A DNA stretch of 64,000 bases from CAMDBL01 sp964498125. GTDB taxonomy: Bacteria; Pseudomonadota; Alphaproteobacteria; Rhizobiales; Hyphomicrobiaceae. The notes below the pieces were generated by a model. The model had not been told where the DNA came from and ran no database searches. It saw nothing but the letters and a program-made list of their open reading frames with translations. A program made the position numbers and the translations under genes. The stretch spans positions 3,135 to 67,134 of the forward strand of contig CAZCGE010000108.1 of the NCBI GenBank assembly GCA_964498125.1, given 5' to 3'. This document shows, in pieces, positions 1 through 8,126 of the stretch; the first letter of the stretch is position 1; every line of letters starts with the position of its first letter.

Positions 1-206
1 TGGCGTGCCTGCACCAAGCCCTTGATCACCCAAAAGACCGAGCCGCCGGACAGCAAATCATCGCGACGCTTCGGCGTCTGGAAGGTGCGATGAAACAGCT
101 CCGGCTTCTGCCCCGCGGCGCGCATGCCCTCGAGCCGGCTGGCCTGCCATTCGGCAAGGTCCTGGATGGTGTCGCAGCCGACGCAGAGTTTGACCAAGTG
201 AATCAT
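1..206 (-). CDS. DUF1489 family protein (5' part, cut by window edge)
   Basis: Reading the minus strand from an ATG at 206 gives an open frame that runs off the left edge. It begins MIHLVKLCVGCDTIQDLAEW and continues through RRDDLLSGGSVFWVIKGLVQAR. This N-terminus matches the DUF1489 family, small cytoplasmic alphaproteobacterial proteins of unknown function that typically open with HLIKLCVGCDS and carry an FWVIKG segment. About 68 residues are visible, roughly half of the usual length. It lies 63 bases downstream of the nucleotidyltransferase-fold gene on the same strand, so co-transcription is possible. The family assignment is confident, but no biochemical role is known. Confidence 0.85.
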   Translation of the reverse strand, partial: MIHLVKLCVGCDTIQDLAEWQASRLEGMRAAGQKPELFHRTFQTPKRRDDLLSGGSVFWVIKGLVQAR

Positions 207-269
207 GGTGCGGCGAAACCTCATTGACTGTCGACGCGCCCGCGGTGACGGTCGTTTCCTTGCCAAAGC

Positions 270-1289
270 TCACCGCGCTCTTTTTGATTTTCTGGTCTCC
301 GCAATCGGTATTGGCAATCGCCCCTGCGTGGCCTCTCTGCCAATCTCTTTGAGAGAAGCGTTGATATTTTTTCTCCAACTTGGCCCACGGGATCGCGCGT
401 CATCGAGAGCATCCTGCAGTGAAGCCTCGTCGATTTCGAGATAGATATCTAGCAGTTCCTTCGCTTGTCGCAAATCCTTTTGCTTCTTAGAAAAATCGGT
501 TTTGGCCCGTTGCTGAGCAACAATCAGCTTGTGAACGGCGTACCGAAGCGGGGTTGGTACTCTCACTAAGATACCTGTGCCGTAAAGGGCCACAACGTCC
601 ATCGTATCTTCAGCCGGGTACTCCTGAAAACTTAGAGCTGCCGCAGCACACCCAAGGCTTTTTATAAGAACAGGAGATTTTCGACCTCGACCATATCTTG
701 TTAGAACATCCACTTGGAAAGTGTTTGATTTGAATATTCTCGGCAATTTATCATCTGCATGCCAATACGGTATGAATGACGGATCAGCTCGCTTCAAGAT
801 TGAGCCGATATCCTCCTCCTTCTCACCAGCTACGAATTCCGCTACGGAAATGTCAATATCGTTCGTCGCGTATGCCGCAGCACCTAAATGGTAACCTATC
901 ACGCAAGCATAGGTCTGATAAGCAACGGTGCCAACCAAGGTCATCCCGCGCTTGAACAAGCCAGCATTGGCCAGAACTTCGAGGATACGACCTTGCACCA
1001 AAGTGGGCGCTGCGATCCGCGCCTGCTTGAGAAGTGTCACGGTGCTGCGGAGCGACTTTGCTTGTGCAGCAGATTGCTTGATCATCTCGGCCTGATCGAT
1101 GACATGAGGGTCATCGGCGGCCCCAAGGTAGCGCTCTACGCGAGAGCTACCGTCTTTGGTCGTCACGTAGACATATTTCCGCTTCTTGACGGACTTGAAC
1201 GCGATAGAGCCATGCGGAACGCAGCTAGTGCCAACGCTCTGCATGAGATCAGCGTAGAGAGTCAGCTGATTTAATGGGACAGGGCGCAT
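270..1289 (-). CDS. GSU2403-type nucleotidyltransferase-fold protein (NTP_transf_8)
   Basis: A 339-residue cytoplasmic protein resembling the GSU2403 family, which has a nucleotidyltransferase-like core related to that of AbiEii-type proteins. Visible marks are GTVAYQTYACVIG (the conserved segment before the active-site strand), then NDIDISV at about residues 144-150, giving the two acidic residues of a DxD-type metal site. A basic helical tail follows and ends KSKRAR. The ATG at 1289 is preferred over the GTG one codon upstream because GGAG lies six bases before it. Upstream are repeated GTTATCTACA half-sites that look like an operator. Substrate and function are unknown. No antitoxin-like partner gene is seen next to it. 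The base composition of this region is less GC-rich than its neighbours, which hints at acquisition by transfer. Confidence 0.75.
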   Translation of the reverse strand: MRPVPLNQLTLYADLMQSVGTSCVPHGSIAFKSVKKRKYVYVTTKDGSSRVERYLGAADDPHVIDQAEMIKQSAAQAKSLRSTVTLLKQARIAAPTLVQGRILEVLANAGLFKRGMTLVGTVAYQTYACVIGYHLGAAAYATNDIDISVAEFVAGEKEEDIGSILKRADPSFIPYWHADDKLPRIFKSNTFQVDVLTRYGRGRKSPVLIKSLGCAAAALSFQEYPAEDTMDVVALYGTGILVRVPTPLRYAVHKLIVAQQRAKTDFSKKQKDLRQAKELLDIYLEIDEASLQDALDDARSRGPSWRKNINASLKEIGREATQGRLPIPIAETRKSKRAR

Positions 1290-1675
1290 CACTCGCTCCA
1301 GTTATCTACATTTTTATGATTCTGCAGATAACACACCGGAGTCCATCATGTCTACGCAGTTATCTACACTTTATTGAAAATGTAGACAACTGCAGTCAGC
1401 GCCTACATAGCATCAATGGGAGCGACCGGTCGTCCGATAGGTCAATCGCTCGCCTTGGACGCCCTTCAACGCCCTCTCTGCCCGTTGCTCTACACCCAAG
1501 GCGGACCGTTCGTTGTTCCTGCAGTCAAATTCCGCAACATAGCGGTGGAAGTGCTTCTCGGAGCACCTCGTTGACTTCTAACGAGGAACACAGGCCATCA
1601 TGTTGGATTTGCTAACGGGATAATCGCCAAAACCATTAACATTGTGCCACGCGCGAACAACCTTGGGCCACCGCC
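1290..1675. other. Divergent intergenic region between nucleotidyltransferase-fold gene and acyl-CoA dehydrogenase
   Basis: About 385 bases with no convincing gene. The left third is AT-rich and holds the GTTATCTACA repeat array annotated separately, probably the promoter of the minus-strand gene. The right part up to the ATG at 1676 shows no obvious structure. Confidence 0.6.
1301..1390. promoter_or_regulatory. Operator-like array of GTTATCTACA half-sites
   Basis: Three related half-sites lie just upstream of the nucleotidyltransferase-fold gene. GTTATCTACATTTT is at 1301-1314. An imperfect palindrome at 1359-1390 has the arms GTTATCTACA and TGTAGACAAC around TTTATTGAAAA. A partial GATAAC is near 1326. 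The mix of direct and inverted copies in an AT-rich stretch next to a start codon looks like the binding site of a dimeric repressor. Which protein binds it is not shown by the sequence. Confidence 0.5.
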
Positions 1676-3337
1676 ATGACAGCGCCGTCCACCTCTCTCG
1701 ATGTCGTCAACCAGACGCCGGCATTCGTCGACATCAACCTGTTCACCTCCGATGCCGCATTGCAGGAGGCCGTCGTCCGCGAAGGGCAGGGCGCCGACAC
1801 GCAAGGCCTCATCGGCTTTGGCCAGGCAACCGGCAGTGCCGAAGCATTCGAGCGCGGCCGCCTGGCCAACGAAACGCCGCCGCGATTGCGCACGCATGAT
1901 GGGCAGGGACGGCGCCTCGACATCGTCGAGTTCCATCCGGCCTACCATCAGTTGATGCGGACCAGCATCGCCGAGGGTTTGCATGCATCGGTCTGGTCGC
2001 ATCTGGCGTCGCCTGGCGCAGCACCGCACGCGGGTGCGCACGTCGCTCGCGCCGCCGCTTTTTACATGGCGGCGCAGACCGAGGCCGGCCACTGCTGCCC
2101 CGTGACCATGACCAGTGCTGGCGTCGCGACGCTGCGGTTGCAGGGGGACCTGGCCAAGATCTGGCTGCCGAAGCTCTTGACGCGCCGTTACGACCCGGCT
2201 TTCCGGCCGCTGGCGCAGAAGACTGGCGCTACGCTTGGCATGGGCATGACCGAGAAGCAGGGCGGCACGGATGTGCGCGCCAACACGACCGCCGCCGAGC
2301 CGACAGGTGAGGGGTGCTATCGCATCGTCGGCCACAAGTGGTTCATGTCGGCACCGATGTCGGACGCCTTCCTGATCCTGGCGCAGACCAAGGGCGGCCT
2401 GTCCTGTTTCCTGCTGCCACGCTTCCTGCCGGACGACAGCGTCAATGCCATCCATTTCCAGCGCCTGAAGGACAAGCTCGGCAACCGCTCCAACGCCTCG
2501 AGCGAGGTCGAATTCCATGGCGCGCACGCCTGGCTTGTCGGCGAGGAGGGTCGCGGCGTGCCGGCGATCATCGAGATGGTGACGGCAACGCGCCTGGATT
2601 GCGCTGTTGCGTCCGCCGGCTTGATGCGGCTCGCCGTGGCGCACGCCATCCACCATGCCGAGCACCGCAGCGTCTTTCAGCGGCGGCTGATCGATCAGCC
2701 CTTGATGCGGCAGGTTCTCGCCGATCTGGTGCTGGACGTGGAAGCCGCCACGGCATTGGCGTTCCGTCTGGCACGCGTTTTCGATGATGCCGAGGAGCCG
2801 CGCGCGGCGGCGTGGCGTCGACTGATGACGCCGGCGACAAAATACTGGGTTTGCAAGATTGCGCCGGCGCTCGTTTACGAAGCGATGGAGTGCTGCGGCG
2901 GCAACGGCTACGTCGAGGAGTTGCCGCTCGCGCGCCTGTACCGCGAAGTTCCGGTCAATGCCATATGGGAAGGGTCCGGCAACGTCATGGCGCTGGATCT
3001 GTTGCGCGTTCTACAACGTGATCCCGCGGCGGCGCACAGCGTCATGCAGGAGCTTGCCGAGGGCCTCGGCCGTGACGCAACGCTCGAGGCTGCCCACGCG
3101 CGCATCCAGGCGATCCTCGCCGAGCCGCGCCTGCTCGATGTGCGTGCACGAGAGTTGGTCGAAGGCTTGGCGCAGCTTGCGGCCGCGGTCATCCTGCGGG
3201 CGCACGCACCAGCGGCTGTCGCCGACGCTTTCATCGCGACCCGCCTGGGGACTGCCGCGCGCAAGACCTACGGTCAAGGCCTGGAGCAGGCCGACGTCGC
3301 CGCGATCCTGCAGCGCGCATCGCCAAACCGCCCTTGA
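1676..3337 (+). CDS. Acyl-CoA dehydrogenase, AidB-like
   Basis: A 553-residue flavoprotein of the acyl-CoA dehydrogenase superfamily, closest in motif content to E. coli AidB. Marks are an N-terminal extension with VEFHPAYHQLM, the FAD/substrate loop GMGMTEKQGGTDVRANTT in the middle domain, LGNRSNASSEVEF, and the C-terminal helical motif CCGGNGYVEELPLARLYRE followed by NAIWEGSGNV. AidB-type proteins are FAD-binding tetramers induced by alkylation stress, with weak isovaleryl-CoA dehydrogenase activity. The length matches the family. It stands alone, divergent from the nucleotidyltransferase-fold gene and convergent with a MarR gene. The ribosome-binding site is weak. Whether it acts in DNA protection or in fatty or branched acyl-CoA oxidation cannot be decided here. 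Confidence 0.93.
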   Translation: MTAPSTSLDVVNQTPAFVDINLFTSDAALQEAVVREGQGADTQGLIGFGQATGSAEAFERGRLANETPPRLRTHDGQGRRLDIVEFHPAYHQLMRTSIAEGLHASVWSHLASPGAAPHAGAHVARAAAFYMAAQTEAGHCCPVTMTSAGVATLRLQGDLAKIWLPKLLTRRYDPAFRPLAQKTGATLGMGMTEKQGGTDVRANTTAAEPTGEGCYRIVGHKWFMSAPMSDAFLILAQTKGGLSCFLLPRFLPDDSVNAIHFQRLKDKLGNRSNASSEVEFHGAHAWLVGEEGRGVPAIIEMVTATRLDCAVASAGLMRLAVAHAIHHAEHRSVFQRRLIDQPLMRQVLADLVLDVEAATALAFRLARVFDDAEEPRAAAWRRLMTPATKYWVCKIAPALVYEAMECCGGNGYVEELPLARLYREVPVNAIWEGSGNVMALDLLRVLQRDPAAAHSVMQELAEGLGRDATLEAAHARIQAILAEPRLLDVRARELVEGLAQLAAAVILRAHAPAAVADAFIATRLGTAARKTYGQGLEQADVAAILQRASPNRP

Positions 3338-3391
3338 GCAGCAAGGCCCTCCAAGGGTGGGTCGGGGGTTGGCCAGGAGCGGTTGGTCCGA

Positions 3392-3844
3392 CTACTTGCC
3401 GGCCGCTTTGCCGCCGGTCTGGAACTCGGCGACGACGCGCGACAGCAATTTCAAGAAGGTCTCCCGCTCGCTCGCCGACAGCGCCGCCAGCAGTTTTTCG
3501 TCGGTCTTCTTCGCCACAGGCTCCGCGTTCTTTACGGCCGACTGACCGCCACTGGTCAGACGCACCGCATACATCCGGGCATCATGCTTCGTCCGTCGCC
3601 GCTGCAACATCCGCCGCTCGACCAACCGGCGAACGATATCGGCCAGCGTCGACCTGTCGATGCCGGTCTTTTCGACGAGCGTCGTCTGGCTCGGCTCGTC
3701 TGTCTCCGAAACCGCCTTCAGCACGGCATACTGGCGAGGCGTGAGATCGCTCTTGCCGATCGTGTCGGCAAACAGTTCATCGGCTCGCTGTCCGGCGCGG
3801 TGCAGAAGATGCAGCGCTGAATTGGCGGTGCGCGTATCGGCCAT
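3392..3844 (-). CDS. MarR family transcriptional regulator (copy 1)
   Basis: A 150-residue winged-helix regulator. The recognition region reads LTPRQYAVLKAVSE, then SQTTLVEKTGIDRSTLADIVRRLVERR followed by the wing TKHDARMYAVRLT, the standard MarR layout. The ATG at 3844 is chosen because GGGAG lies seven bases before it and similarity to the second copy starts there, whereas the frame is open further upstream. The C-terminal helix ends in a KTDEKLLAALSASERETF segment shared with the next gene. It is very similar to the MarR at 4146-4586 on the same strand, a tandem duplication. The target operon and ligand are unknown. The neighbouring acyl-CoA dehydrogenase is a possible target. Confidence 0.93.
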   Translation of the reverse strand: MADTRTANSALHLLHRAGQRADELFADTIGKSDLTPRQYAVLKAVSETDEPSQTTLVEKTGIDRSTLADIVRRLVERRMLQRRRTKHDARMYAVRLTSGGQSAVKNAEPVAKKTDEKLLAALSASERETFLKLLSRVVAEFQTGGKAAGK

Positions 3845-4145
3845 TGGTGTCTCCCTGTTGAATACGTCTGCTCCGATGCAATGAAACATCGGCTCCAAGC
3901 CGCGGCCTGGTTCCAGCCCAAGCGCGGCGGAGCGCAATGCCTCGGTCCACTTCGAACGTCAGGTCGCAGAGTGCATGTTGCCGCGGGTCCACCGGACGAG
4001 GGACAGTGCGCAACATCCCGGATGCCGTCGACACGGGCCACACGGCATCCGATCCGGCACCTACCATATGCACTCTGACGAGCCGGGTATCAAGTGCCGA
4101 GCGCCACGGAACCCGACTAATTGACGCGAAATCGGATATTCCGCC
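3845..4145. other. Intergenic region between the two MarR genes
   Basis: About 300 bases separating the tandem MarR genes. It presumably holds the promoter of copy 1. No convincing coding sequence or clear palindrome was found. Confidence 0.5.
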
Positions 4146-4586
4146 TCAAGCAGGATCCCGCTCGGCAATGCGCGCCAGCGCCTTCATGAAGGTGGCGCGT
4201 TCGCCGGCCGACAACGCGGCCAACAGACGATCGTCCGTCTTGCGGGCGGCTGGCTCGGCTTTCTTGATCGCCTTCTGCCCGGCGGCTGTCAGCCGCACAA
4301 TATAGGCGCGCGCATCCTGGCTGGAGCGCTTGCGGCCCAAAAGGCCGCGCTCAACCAGGCGGCGGACGATGTCGGCCAGGGTCGAACGATCGATACCCGT
4401 CATATCGACCAGCACGGTCTGGCTTGGCTCCGTGCTGCCGGACACCGCTTTCAATACAGCAAACTGGCGCGGCGTCAGGTCACTCCCGCCAATGCTTGCC
4501 GCAAAAATTTCGTCCGCCAACTGGCCGGCGCGGTGCAGCATGTGCAAGGCAGCGCCGGAGCTGCGTCCTGTCGAAGTGCTTTTCAT
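4146..4586 (-). CDS. MarR family transcriptional regulator (copy 2)
   Basis: A 146-residue paralogue of the preceding MarR protein. It shares LHMLHRAGQLADEIFAASIG, the helix-turn-helix GIDRSTLADIVRRLVERGLL, the wing SSQDARAYIVRLTAAGQ and the tail KTDDRLLAALSAGERATFM. The ATG at 4586 (MKSTSTGRSS) is preferred over a TTG six codons upstream, because the GGAG overlapping that TTG would then serve as ribosome-binding site, though at a long spacing. Placement on the same strand as copy 1, with a spacing of about 300 bases, suggests separate promoters. The two proteins might form heterodimers or recognise overlapping operators. That is inference. Confidence 0.92.
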   Translation of the reverse strand: MKSTSTGRSSGAALHMLHRAGQLADEIFAASIGGSDLTPRQFAVLKAVSGSTEPSQTVLVDMTGIDRSTLADIVRRLVERGLLGRKRSSQDARAYIVRLTAAGQKAIKKAEPAARKTDDRLLAALSAGERATFMKALARIAERDPA

Positions 4587-4799
4587 GATCGGCTTAAACT
4601 CCAAGTTACTGAAGGGAACGGATCAGTCATCGCGATCCGCGATTTTATCAGACTACACGAAATGTGTCCGTGTGCTTATTCCGATCGGCAATGTCTTGAC
4701 CGCTGGACCGGCACCTTTGACCTTGCACCGGTCTCGGACGACATTCAAGCGGGGTGCGGCAATGCATATCTGCCGCCAACCACGTTTCCAAGGACTGCC

Positions 4800-5141
4800 A
4801 TGGCTCAACAGCAACTCTTTATCCGCGGCGGCGTATTGGCCGAACTCGAGGAATACCTCACCGTACGCGGAGCGCAATATGGCGTGTTGGCACATGATGC
4901 GGGGCTGGGCAGTGCAACCTGGAACCTTGGTGCAACCGGGAACTTCCCTGCGCGCACCCACCACCGTGGTATTCCGAGTTTCCTCGAGGCCCCGCGGCGC
5001 CGGCCTCAGGGCCAGCGGCCGGACAGAACGCTATTGGAGCGGGAAAAAAAATCCCGGCGCACGAGGATGAGCAGCACCCAGCTCGTCGCTGCCATGAACA
5101 AAAGGGGGTGGAAGAACCAACACAGCGCCGCGATGGCATAG
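4800..5141 (+). pseudogene. Possible decayed AraC-type regulator fragment
   Basis: A plus-strand frame with a good ribosome-binding site (AAGGA five bases before ATG) encodes MAQQQLFIRGGVLAELEEY and later HDAGLGSATWN and IPSFLEAPRR. The pattern is reminiscent of the N-terminal effector domain of arabinose-type AraC regulators (a start, a VLxELxxY helix, an AGL turn, then a FLEAAAR helix). It then turns into arginine-rich, non-family sequence and overlaps the 3' end of the DUF599 gene head to head. No DNA-binding domain follows. This could equally be a chance frame. The surrounding 4587-5005 stretch has no other feature. Confidence 0.22.
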
Positions 5142-5701
5142 TAGAACGATCGCAGGCCACTGTTGGCATGCTCGGCGGCGATGCCGATCAGGCGCGCACT
5201 TCGTTGGGCGTGGGCCCGGCATTCCGGCTCGTTGTCCGCCTTCAGCAGTGGTGTCGAGCCGATCATGATGCCGATGTAGTGCGACAGGCGGAAGGCCCAG
5301 GCGAACTTGAAAAACCCGTAGACGAAAATGGCAATCACCAGGACGAGCTTGATCTCCCAAAGCATCGGCGAGGATTTGGCAACGAAGGGCAGTCGCTCGA
5401 GGAAGTCCTGCATCTTGTCGCCGGAACCGACCAAAGTGATCAGGCCACCGATGGCGATGGCGCAGGTGGAGGCGAAGAAGGCATTGCCTTGCCCCAGTCC
5501 ACCGAGCAGCATCGCATCGACAACGCGATTTTCTCGCGCCGCCATGTTTTGCATCCAGGCGACGCGATGCGACTGCACCGCCCCGACGATACTGCGCTTC
5601 TCGAGGCGGCTCCATCCCACCAGCAGGCGATAGCCCGCGAGCAACGCCACAAACCAGGCGAAGGCGATGAGATCGAGAGGCATGTTCAGGATGTCGTGCA
5701 T
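5006..5701 (-). CDS. DUF599 family membrane protein
   Basis: A 231-residue inner-membrane protein of the DUF599 family. The N-terminus PLDLIAFAWFVALLAGYRLL is the first membrane segment. HRVAWMQNMAARENRVVDAMLLGGLGQGNAFFAST is the conserved cytoplasmic stretch leading into a second segment. Further hydrophobic segments lie near residues 120-140 and 195-215, so about four in all. The function of the family is unknown. The gene ends against the MarR region, and an AGAGCATTTTCC repeat begins 16 bases before its start codon, so the promoter must lie within or beyond the repeat. Length and motifs fit the family. Confidence 0.9.
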   Translation of the reverse strand: MHDILNMPLDLIAFAWFVALLAGYRLLVGWSRLEKRSIVGAVQSHRVAWMQNMAARENRVVDAMLLGGLGQGNAFFASTCAIAIGGLITLVGSGDKMQDFLERLPFVAKSSPMLWEIKLVLVIAIFVYGFFKFAWAFRLSHYIGIMIGSTPLLKADNEPECRAHAQRSARLIGIAAEHANSGLRSFYYAIAALCWFFHPLLFMAATSWVLLILVRRDFFSRSNSVLSGRWP

Positions 5702-5717
5702 AGGGATCTGATCTGGC

Positions 5718-5822
5718 TAGAGCATTTTCCGTCAAAGTGGGCACCGGTTTGGCGTAGAAAATGCGACAAACAAAGGACGAGAGCGCTTTCCCCTGATGCA
5801 ATTCGAGTGGAAAGCGCTCTAG
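5718..5822. repeat. Rhizobiales-type palindromic intergenic repeat (copy A)
   Basis: A 105-base unit starting TAGAGCATTTTCCGTCAAAG and ending GGAAAGCGCTCTAG. The right half can fold as GAGCGCTTTCC against GGAAAGCGCTC. It is nearly identical to the unit at 18711-18817. Such elements are dispersed in many Rhizobiales genomes. Confidence 0.9.
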
Positions 5823-5936
5823 TGACGCCACGGGGAGGGAGCAGAAGCCGGATGCGGCCGACGCATGTCAAGTCGGATACCAACGCGGCCTTTTCACACC
5901 TTGACCAGCAGCACCCGGATGCCCACCCTACCGCGC

Positions 5937-6362
5937 ATGATCGACATTAATGACACCCTTCCCGCCCGATCCGTGAGCCAGTCCATGCGGCGCGGTGGCC
6001 GGCATCACTGCCCGGCCTGCGGCGCCGGCGGCCTGTTCACGAGCTACCTCAAGGTCGCCAACACGTGCGCGGCCTGCGGCGAGGCATTGCACCACCACCG
6101 CGCCGACGACGCACCGCCCTATTTCACGATCCTGATCGTTGGCCACGTCCTAGTCGGCGGCATGCTGACACTCGAGCAGACCCTCACCCCGCCATCGTGG
6201 GTCCACGCTGTGATATGGCTGCCGCTGACGGTTGTTCTGTGCCTGCTCGTGCTGCCGGTCACCAAGGGTGCGCTGGTCGGCTTGCAGTGGGCCCTGCGCA
6301 TGCACGGCTTCGCGGCCGATGAAGACCAAACGCAGGCGCCGCCTTCCGCGGACCGGGCCTGA
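5937..6362 (+). CDS. DUF983 family membrane protein
   Basis: About 141 residues with two CxxC pairs, HCPACGAG near the start and NTCAACGEAL further on, followed by APPYFTILIVGHVLVGG and a second hydrophobic span IWLPLTVVLCLLVLPVTKGALVGLQW. This is the DUF983 layout: a zinc-ribbon-like head and two membrane helices. Start codons at 5919 and 5937 are both possible and neither has a strong ribosome-binding site. 5937 (MIDINDT) is taken. In alphaproteobacteria this gene is usually next to a NUDIX gene and rpmG, as here. Its role is unknown. It ends 43 bases before the NUDIX gene on the same strand. Confidence 0.9.
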   Translation: MIDINDTLPARSVSQSMRRGGRHHCPACGAGGLFTSYLKVANTCAACGEALHHHRADDAPPYFTILIVGHVLVGGMLTLEQTLTPPSWVHAVIWLPLTVVLCLLVLPVTKGALVGLQWALRMHGFAADEDQTQAPPSADRA

Positions 6363-6405
6363 TCCGTAGAGTACCGGCGCACGTTATTCGAGGGGGTGTT
6401 CTCAC

Positions 6406-7164
6406 ATGAGCAACGCGAGTGCCGGCGCGGCGAAGACGCCCGACCCGCAAAAACGCACGCTGCGGCCGCGTGATGCAGCGACGCTGATCATCGTCGATAG
6501 CGCCGATGGCGAGCCGCGCGTGCTGATGGGGCGCCGCCGTGACACGCAGGTGTTCATGCCGGGCAAGTATGTTTTTCCCGGAGGTCGCGTCGACAAGGAG
6601 GACCGCCACGCCGCGGCCGCCGACGAGTTGCGGCCGAGCGAGGTCGCCAAACTGTTGATGGACATGAAGGGGACGCCCTCTCCCGCCCGTGCCAGGGCGC
6701 TCGGCCTTGCCGCCATCCGCGAGACATTCGAGGAGGCAGGTATCGTGATCGGCAGGCAGCAGGCGGCGCCAATTGCCGCGGGCAAGCACGCCAATTGGCA
6801 GGATTTTGCCGCGACCGGACATTTGCCGAGCCTCACCGCGCTGACGTTTTTTGCGCGGGCGGTCACGCCACCGGGGCGACCACGCCGCTACGACACGCGA
6901 TTTTTCTGCGTCGAGGCACGCCATATTTCGCTTCGCATCGACGTCCGCGACGGCGAGCTGTCGAGCCTCGACTGGTTCAGCTTCGATCAGATGCGCGAGC
7001 TGGACTTGCCGAGCATTACCCGCGTCGTGCTGGAGGATCTCGCCGATCGGCTGAAGGTCGGCTGGTCGCCGGCCGTCGACGTGCCGGTGCCATTCTATAA
7101 CAATCGCAACGGCACGTTCCGGCGCCTCCTGCTCACGCCACCTGGCCCGCCACCCGTGGCTTGA
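6406..7164 (+). CDS. NUDIX hydrolase
   Basis: A 252-residue cytoplasmic NUDIX protein. FPGGRVDKED opens the catalytic fold. The metal-binding helix reads AIRETFEEAGI at about residues 107-117, with the REUXEEXGU pattern intact. A stretch of about 40 residues separates the two, longer than in the minimal NUDIX box and as seen in NUDT7/NUDT19-like or CoA-diphosphatase-like members. The start follows GAGGGGG. The gene sits between DUF983 and rpmG in a conserved alphaproteobacterial block. Substrate is not determined: nucleoside diphosphate derivatives or CoA esters are the likely class. Confidence 0.92.
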   Translation: MSNASAGAAKTPDPQKRTLRPRDAATLIIVDSADGEPRVLMGRRRDTQVFMPGKYVFPGGRVDKEDRHAAAADELRPSEVAKLLMDMKGTPSPARARALGLAAIRETFEEAGIVIGRQQAAPIAAGKHANWQDFAATGHLPSLTALTFFARAVTPPGRPRRYDTRFFCVEARHISLRIDVRDGELSSLDWFSFDQMRELDLPSITRVVLEDLADRLKVGWSPAVDVPVPFYNNRNGTFRRLLLTPPGPPPVA

Positions 7165-7259
7165 CATACAGGCGTTGCCGACTATGGTGCAACGCTTGAT
7201 CGAACACGTCCTTAGGACGTGAGATGATATCTTGAGATTGCAACCGAGTAGGCTGAGAC

Positions 7260-7427
7260 ATGGCCAAGCCCGCTACACAAAAGATCAAATTGCTGAGCAC
7301 GGCCGGCACCGGGGTCTTCTACGTGACCAAGAAGAACCCGCGCACGAGCACGGAGAAACTGGTTTTCAAGAAGTATGACCCCGTGGCGCGCAAGCACGTG
7401 GAATTCAAAGAGACGAAGATCAAGTAA
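7260..7427 (+). CDS. rpmG: 50S ribosomal protein L33
   Basis: A 55-residue protein beginning MAKPATQKIKLLSTAGTG, with FYVTKKNPR and KLVFKKYDPVARKHVEF, the full length of bacterial L33. It lacks the CxxC pairs of zinc-binding L33, so it is the zinc-independent form. L33 is a small basic protein of the large ribosomal subunit near the E site. It lies 95 bases after the NUDIX gene. A structured hairpin follows at 7659-7700. Confidence 0.97.
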   Translation: MAKPATQKIKLLSTAGTGVFYVTKKNPRTSTEKLVFKKYDPVARKHVEFKETKIK

Positions 7428-8126
7428 TATTGCCCGATCGCGCGGTGACATCGCGCGGTGACAGCTGCAACTTCCGCACCCGCACGAGGCGCGTCTCGAC
7501 ACCAAGACAGGCGTCTTGCTGTGCTTTCACGGCAAGGCCCCCTCACGGCAAGCGTAAGTGTGCGATTATTTAGAAATTCAAGGGCCTCGACCAGGATCCG
7601 CAACGCAACTCGGCAGCGGGGTAAGTATTCCGAGTTAGTCACGAACCCTGGTCTGGTGACCAAGTGGTCCGTCAAAGAGGGCATTGACGCCCCACTTGGT
7701 GTTGGCCGGTCCAGTGCAGCTTATCGAGGAGGCCACTCCAGCCGCTGATAACCGACCTATGCCCCTGTGACATCGAGAGATGCGGCGGACCCGAGCCACA
7801 GGAACCTCAGTGCTTCGATGCGACTGCCTACATGCGCCTTCGGCGCGGCAACGCAACGAAGAATTCGCTCACCCTCCACAACTATTTTGGCAGAGCCGCA
7901 CGTTTTTTGCAAGTAGCTGTTGATTTTATAAACAAACCTTAACCTTGATTCGGAGATTAGCCTGAAACAATGTCGCGATCAGGGTCTTGCCGCAGCAACT
8001 CGGTGGCAGCGTGCGTCTCAATTGCGGCACGGGTCCGCTTTGGATCGACAACCATCGGATTTGATTGAAAAATAGCAAGTCATAATGCCGCACCCAGCTG
8101 ACGACCGGACGCGCGCGGCGACCGCA
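7428..8126. other. 700-base intergenic region after rpmG
   Basis: No credible gene. It contains a tandem CGCGCGGTGACA pair near 7439-7460, the hairpin at 7659-7700 and, toward 7920-7950, an AT-rich segment with TTATAAACAAACCTTAACC. It lies between two convergent units, rpmG ending and pleD ending. Confidence 0.5.
7659..7700. other. Interrupted hairpin downstream of rpmG
   Basis: ACCAAGTGG at 7659-7667 pairs with CCACTTGGT at 7692-7700. Inside it GTCAA pairs with TTGAC around an eight-base loop. No T-run follows, so a classical intrinsic terminator is not supported. It could be a processing or dispersed repeat structure. Confidence 0.45.

Noticed and set aside
1274..1615. 113-codon plus-strand frame in the nucleotidyltransferase/acyl-CoA dehydrogenase gap (possible antitoxin)
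   Set aside because: No helix-turn-helix or antitoxin-like sequence, weak start context, and it runs through the operator-like repeats.
1598..2665. Long minus-strand open frame of 355 codons opposite the acyl-CoA dehydrogenase
   Set aside because: Arginine- and histidine-rich translation with no family motif. It is the antisense shadow of the AidB-like gene in GC-rich DNA.
7428..8126. Search for tRNA or small RNA gene after rpmG
   Set aside because: No cloverleaf or T-loop GTTCRANNC with matching stems was found by eye. Only a hairpin without a T-run.
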